Position numbers and translations under genes: made by a program
Part shown: positions 14,594-18,067 of the stretch, in pieces
Position numbering within the stretch: position 1 is the stretch's first letter
Layout: every line of letters starts with the position of its first letter
Notes under the pieces: model-generated
Database searches by the model: none
What the model saw: only the letters and a program-made list of their open reading frames with translations
What the model was told of the DNA's origin: nothing
Assembly: GCA_050943315.1 (NCBI GenBank)
Contig: JBMNOY010000051.1
Location: 1-18,067 of the forward strand
Direction: 5' to 3'
From: JBDKUD01 sp050943315
Lineage (GTDB): Bacteria; Bacillota; Syntrophomonadia; Syntrophomonadales; Syntrophomonadaceae
DNA: 18,067 nt

Positions 14594-14980
14594 ATGCAAA
14601 GTATCGAGGTTAAGTTTAAAAAATTGGTTCCCTGGGCAAAACTACCTGAGTATGACACCCATGGAGCTGCAGGCTGTGACGTTAGTGTGGCTATTAAAGA
14701 CGAAATAGTATTATACCCCAATGAACCTTTAAACTTACCCACCGGGTTTGCCATTAAGGTGCCCGACGGCATTGAGGCTCAAATCAGAAGCCGGGCCGGT
14801 ATGGCCAGCAAGGGAATTGTTGTTGCCAATGCACCTGGTACTGTTGATTGCGAGCACCTGGGAGAACTAAAAATACTGCTGTTAAATATCACCGACAAAC
14901 CGGTACGTATATTCCCCGGCCAGAAGGTGGCCCAGATAGTATTCGCACCCGTGGTACGGGCAGAGTTTACCCAAGAATAG
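14594..14980 (+). CDS. dut: dUTPase-fold protein, degenerate and lacking motif 5
   Basis: Trimeric dUTPase fold; the family converts dUTP to dUMP and pyrophosphate in the cytosol. The product is 128 aa, shorter than the usual 140-150. Motif 1 is AAGCD (25-29). Motif 2 reads RSRAGMASKGI (65-75), where the usual RSG serine is A68. Motif 3 is GTVDCEHLGE (82-91): the catalytic D85 is kept, but the usual tyrosine is H88. Motif 4 is IFPGQKVAQI (106-115). The glycine-rich motif 5 (GGFGSTG) is absent: the protein stops at RAEFTQE. AAGGAGA stands 9 nt before the ATG. The 3' end is 20 nt from the convergent EamA gene. It may be weak, inactive or altered in function. Confidence 0.85.
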   Translation: MQSIEVKFKKLVPWAKLPEYDTHGAAGCDVSVAIKDEIVLYPNEPLNLPTGFAIKVPDGIEAQIRSRAGMASKGIVVANAPGTVDCEHLGELKILLLNITDKPVRIFPGQKVAQIVFAPVVRAEFTQE

Positions 14981-15000
14981 TTAATTATGTGCCGGAGACT

Positions 15001-15876
15001 TTAAGCACTGCTCAACTGGTTGTTAAGCTGGGATATCAGCATTCCAGCCAGCATTAGGATACAACCGACAATCTCCTGTACAGCCAATTTTTCTCCCAGC
15101 AGCAGGAAGCCTCCAATTACGGCAAATACCGCTTCCATACTAAAGATTATAGCGGCATGAGCAGGTGGGGAATTTCTTTGCCCGATAACCTGCAGAGTGT
15201 AGGCAATCCCAACTGAGCATATTCCCCCGTAGAGAATTGGAATAGCCGCAGCCAGCAGTTGGTTTATCATTATTGTCTCCGTAGCCAGGGCGATAATGAG
15301 ACTTAAAATAGAACAGGTTAGGAACTGAACCAGGGACAGTTTTAAAGCATCCACCCGGCGCGAAAAATACCCTATGATAAGGATATGAAATGCCCAAAAG
15401 AATGCTCCGCATAGCTCTAATAGGTCTCCGTACTGCAGTGACGCCGACTCCTTAATACAGAGAAAATAAAGTCCTATCACGGTTAGAAAACACCCCAGCC
15501 AGGTCGCCCGGCTTACCGGCTGCCGCAGGAATATGCCTATAACCGGTACCGCAACAATATACAGGCTGGTAATGAAGGCAGCTTTACCGGCAGTGGTATA
15601 CACCAGACCTATTTGCTGGAGGGTAGCCCCCATAAAAAGCACAGTTCCAGCTAAAATACCGGGCCATATCCCCCTTTTCCATTCCCTCGACTGATAGAGA
15701 GCATCACCGCGAAAAAACCATAGCAGTGGAATCAGTGATATACTGCCCAACAAGAATCTTACCCCATTGAAGGTGAAAGGACCAACGTTATCCATTCCTA
15801 CCCTTTGGGCAACAAAAGCAAACCCCCATATAGCTGCCGTAAGTAAAAGCAGCAGATTGGATTTCATTACACTCAA
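15001..15876 (-). CDS. EamA/DMT-family transporter
   Basis: Drug/metabolite transporter superfamily permease (291 aa) with ten hydrophobic helices arranged as two EamA repeats (about 7-135 and 147-282). AAIWGFAFVAQRVGMDNVGP at the N terminus is typical of the family. Such proteins export amino acids or other metabolites; the substrate is not readable. The TTG at 15876 is preferred because AGGTAGG lies 9 nt upstream; an ATG three codons later is too far from it. A 9-bp inverted repeat overlaps the region between ribosome binding site and start. It is convergent with dut, and divergence from its neighbours' functions suggests a single-gene unit. Confidence 0.87.
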   Translation of the reverse strand: MSVMKSNLLLLLTAAIWGFAFVAQRVGMDNVGPFTFNGVRFLLGSISLIPLLWFFRGDALYQSREWKRGIWPGILAGTVLFMGATLQQIGLVYTTAGKAAFITSLYIVAVPVIGIFLRQPVSRATWLGCFLTVIGLYFLCIKESASLQYGDLLELCGAFFWAFHILIIGYFSRRVDALKLSLVQFLTCSILSLIIALATETIMINQLLAAAIPILYGGICSVGIAYTLQVIGQRNSPPAHAAIIFSMEAVFAVIGGFLLLGEKLAVQEIVGCILMLAGMLISQLNNQLSSA

Positions 15877-15877
15877 T

Positions 15878-15931
15878 GCTGGCTACCTACCTTTAATTCT
15901 TATTATTCTTTCACCAGTTATCGTAGCCAGC
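15878..15931 (-). repeat. Inverted repeat in the EamA gene leader
   Basis: GCTGGCTAC (15878-15886) and GTAGCCAGC (15923-15931) are perfect 9-bp inverted copies 36 nt apart. In the mRNA the downstream arm occupies the stretch between Shine-Dalgarno and start codon. It could be a translation-blocking hairpin or part of an operator. Confidence 0.5.
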
Positions 15932-16061
15932 CAGAGTAGGCAGACTGTATGATATAACACCGGTTACATCGATATTATAAAACAGTTAATCAGGTTTTGG
16001 TTAGTAATTATTACCCGTTTTTCGTTATTTCTACCCAAAATTCCCGGATAAAGCGGGCAAA

Positions 16062-16100
16062 ATAAAAAATACCTGGCAGAATTATAAAACCCTGCCAGGT
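16062..16100 (-). terminator. Rho-independent terminator after the epimerase gene
   Basis: On the minus strand a perfect 9-bp stem (ACCTGGCAG with CTGCCAGGT, arms 16092-16100 and 16071-16079) is followed by A and a six-U run. It lies 16 nt after the epimerase stop and ends the sugar-nucleotide operon. Confidence 0.85.
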
Positions 16101-16116
16101 CAAAATTGGTCAGCAA

Positions 16117-17163
16117 TTATTTTACCTGGTAGTAATCAACGTACCATTCCGCAAAGCGCTGTAATCCTTCCTCTATGTCAGTGCTGGGCTTAAAGTTAAA
16201 GTCTCTTTGCAAAGACGTACTATCACTATATGTTGCTATAACATCCCCTGGTTGCAGGGGAAGATACTCCTTCCTAGCCATAATCTCTCTGCCAACTGCT
16301 TTGGTTAGTGCCTTTTCCAATGCGGCAATAAAATTCGTTACCTGCTCCGGACGACTATTGCCGATATTATACAGGATATGTAAAACACCCTCCGAGAAGC
16401 CTTCTTTATTAGTTTTCTTTGCCGGTGGATTACATAATACCCGTGTCACCGCTTCCACTACATCATCAATATAAGTAAAATCCCGATAAGAGTTTCCGTA
16501 ATTAAAAACTTGAACCGGTTCATTATTCAGTATTTTCCGGGTGAAATGAAAATAAGCCATGTCCGGTCTCCCCATCGGCCCATAAACGGTAAAAAAGCGT
16601 AATCCTGTGGAAGGTATGCCATACAAGTAACTGTAGGTATAGGCCATTAATTCATTGGATTTCTTCGTTGCCGCATAAAGTGACACCGGATGGTCGGCTT
16701 TGTCTTCTATGGAGAACGGAACTTTGGTATTGGCACCATAAACAGAACTGGAGGAAGCATAGACAAGATGTTCTACCGGGTTATGGCGGCATCCTTCCAG
16801 GATATTATAAAATCCCATAATATTACTCTTAATATAGGCATTCGGATTTTCGATGGAATAACGCACCCCCGCTTGTGCTGCCAGGTTAACAACGATATTG
16901 GGCTTATGCTCCTGAAATAGCGCCATCACCGTTGGCTTATCCGCAATATCGGCTTTGGCAAAGGAATACCGCTTATATCCGGTTAGCAGTTTATGGCGGC
17001 TCTCCTTTAAACTGACATCGTAATAATCGTTCATATTATCAATGCCAATCACCCGGCATCCTTTTTCCAGCAGCTTTCTGACCAGAAAGAAACCGATAAA
17101 CCCGGCGCTGCCGGTAATTAAGTAAGTTTTATCCGGGTCTGGTTGCTTGTATTCCTCAATCAT
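16117..17163 (-). CDS. NAD-dependent epimerase, UDP-glucuronate 4-epimerase type
   Basis: Extended short-chain dehydrogenase (348 aa), probably interconverting UDP-glucuronate and UDP-galacturonate in the cytosol for polysaccharide synthesis. NAD-binding TGSAGFIG is at 17-24; the catalytic set is SSSS near 137-140 and Y163-x3-K167 (YAATK). NDYYDVSLK (45-53), AGVRYSIENP (98-107) and GPMGRPDMA (195-203) are typical of the glucuronate epimerases (Cap1J/LpsL/GAE type, usually GPWGRPDMA). AAAGGAG lies 10 nt before the ATG. It follows the ugd-like gene by 27 nt, which would supply its substrate: UDP-glucose to UDP-glucuronate to UDP-galacturonate. A strong terminator follows. Confidence 0.87.
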   Translation of the reverse strand: MIEEYKQPDPDKTYLITGSAGFIGFFLVRKLLEKGCRVIGIDNMNDYYDVSLKESRHKLLTGYKRYSFAKADIADKPTVMALFQEHKPNIVVNLAAQAGVRYSIENPNAYIKSNIMGFYNILEGCRHNPVEHLVYASSSSVYGANTKVPFSIEDKADHPVSLYAATKKSNELMAYTYSYLYGIPSTGLRFFTVYGPMGRPDMAYFHFTRKILNNEPVQVFNYGNSYRDFTYIDDVVEAVTRVLCNPPAKKTNKEGFSEGVLHILYNIGNSRPEQVTNFIAALEKALTKAVGREIMARKEYLPLQPGDVIATYSDSTSLQRDFNFKPSTDIEEGLQRFAEWYVDYYQVK

Positions 17164-17190
17164 TGGCTACTAGCTCCTTTACCATTCCGC

Positions 17191-18003
17191 TTATTTTCTT
17201 CCAATCGAATAATATTCGACACCGTTTTGCCGCATTTCATTTACATCGTAAATATTGCGTCCATCATACACCAGAGGCGTTCGCATCAGTCTGCTGTAAT
17301 CCAGCGGCCGGACAGCTTTAATTTGTTCCCATTCGGTAAAAATGAAGCAAACATGGGCGCCGTCAAGTGCTTCTTCCGGGCTGCCTGCATAGCGGATGCT
17401 TCCCTTTCCCGTTTCTTGGTCAGGCTTCATTTTTGTCTCCGGGAATTTCTTCTTAAAATTATCACTGCCCACCGGATCATAAGCATACACTTGTGCACCC
17501 TGGGCTAATAATAAAGGTACGTTATCAAGCGATGGGGCCTCCCGGATATCATCTGTTCCGGGCTTAAAAGTCAACCCCAGCACAGCCACTTTTAAACCGT
17601 TAAAAGTTATCAATCTTTGACAGGCTTTCTTATATAAAATCAGCTTTTGGTCACTATTCACCTTAATGGCTGCCTTTACCGTCCTCAGCTCATAGCCATG
17701 TAAGGTCGCCAAATAATCCAGGGCTTTCGTATCTTTGGGAAAACAGCTGCCTCCATAACCTATTCCGGCGTTCAGGAATTCCTTGCCAATACGGCTGTCA
17801 AACCCCATTCCCCGGGCGACCTCTTTGATATCCGCGCCAACTAATTCACAAAGGTTAGCTATGTCATTCATATAGGATATTTTTAAAGCCAGAAAATCAT
17901 TGGCGGCATATTTGATCATTTCCGCCGAGCGTCTGGAAACAGATACTACCGGTAAGCCAAAGGGTTCATAGATAGTATAGTGACCCCCGTTGTCAAGACA
18001 CAT
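17191..18003 (-). CDS. ugd: UDP-glucose 6-dehydrogenase, N-terminally truncated (probable pseudogene)
   Basis: C-terminal 60 percent of a UDP-glucose 6-dehydrogenase, the NAD-dependent enzyme making UDP-glucuronate. From YEPFGLPVV (12-20) it matches the family well: RSAEMIKYAAN with catalytic K31 and N35, GFDSRIG (67-73), GIGYGGSCFPKD with nucleophile C87, and the UDP-binding C-terminal domain (about 135-270). The family is about 430-460 aa; the N-terminal NAD-binding Rossmann domain with GxGYVG is absent. An in-frame TAG at 18049-18051 shows that the frame does not simply continue off the window, and the other frames there do not resemble Ugd. The break lies near codons 1-11. The ATG has only a poorly spaced GGGAGGG upstream. 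The product would lack NAD binding. Confidence 0.8.
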   Translation of the reverse strand: MCLDNGGHYTIYEPFGLPVVSVSRRSAEMIKYAANDFLALKISYMNDIANLCELVGADIKEVARGMGFDSRIGKEFLNAGIGYGGSCFPKDTKALDYLATLHGYELRTVKAAIKVNSDQKLILYKKACQRLITFNGLKVAVLGLTFKPGTDDIREAPSLDNVPLLLAQGAQVYAYDPVGSDNFKKKFPETKMKPDQETGKGSIRYAGSPEEALDGAHVCFIFTEWEQIKAVRPLDYSRLMRTPLVYDGRNIYDVNEMRQNGVEYYSIGRK

Positions 18004-18067
18004 TTTTGAAGAGAATAAGCTAAATGTATCCCTCCCTTGTTTAAGATGCTAATTTTTCTGAGTTTTG

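Noticed and set aside
14985..15060. Frameshifted dUTPase motif 5 (readings such as GDFKHCSTG or LGYQHSS)
   Set aside because: Both resemble GGFGSTG only loosely. One frame has a stop immediately before it, and the region overlaps the end of the EamA gene.

Overview
The window comes from a low- to mid-GC, spore-forming Firmicute, probably a Clostridia of the Peptococcaceae/Syntrophomonadaceae type. The grounds are a putative sporulation gene ytxC, a T-box riboswitch, an L20-type leader on infC-rpmI-rplT, strong AGGAGG ribosome binding sites, frequent TTG/GTG starts, and a TGS-domain nucleoside kinase of the kind found in Clostridia. No RNA genes other than cis-acting leaders, and no CRISPR array, prophage or defence locus, were seen.

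Layout. 1-545: the outer end of an IS21-type element (23-bp repeats ending in TTGACA at about 126), then non-coding DNA with one terminator and a small repeat. 546-3187: a PAP2 lipid phosphatase and a nucleoside kinase, both minus strand. 3188-12623: a translation block, all on the minus strand, transcribed from right to left: ytxC, a DUF445 membrane protein, thrS, infC-rpmI-rplT, a TrmH-family RNA methyltransferase, a hidden 33-residue YqzL-like gene, a phenylalanine T-box, then pheS-pheT. 12726-14980: a small DUF3892-like protein, a divergent MurF-like Mur ligase lacking its first domain, a decayed ABC-exporter remnant and a shortened dUTPase. 15001-15876: an EamA transporter. 16117-18003: a UDP-glucuronate 4-epimerase and the C-terminal part of a UDP-glucose dehydrogenase, i.e. 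the end of a sugar-nucleotide/exopolysaccharide cluster.

How it works together. The central block supplies translation factors. infC-rpmI-rplT has its own sigma-A-type promoter, an L20 leader with a terminator just before the infC ribosome binding site, and an unusual AUC start for infC. pheST is controlled by a T-box whose specifier loop reads UUC (Phe). thrS has no T-box and sits 27 nt behind the DUF445 gene. The block is flanked by regions with signs of decay: the IS end, the ABC remnant, the degenerate dUTPase and the truncated ugd.

Most noteworthy: the YqzL-like small gene that stops one base before T-box stem I; a pheT lacking the tRNA-binding OB-fold domain; a dUTPase with altered motifs 2 and 3 and no motif 5; an N-terminally reduced MurF paralogue; and the ABC-transporter pseudogene tail. 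I found no convincing wholly new multi-gene system.
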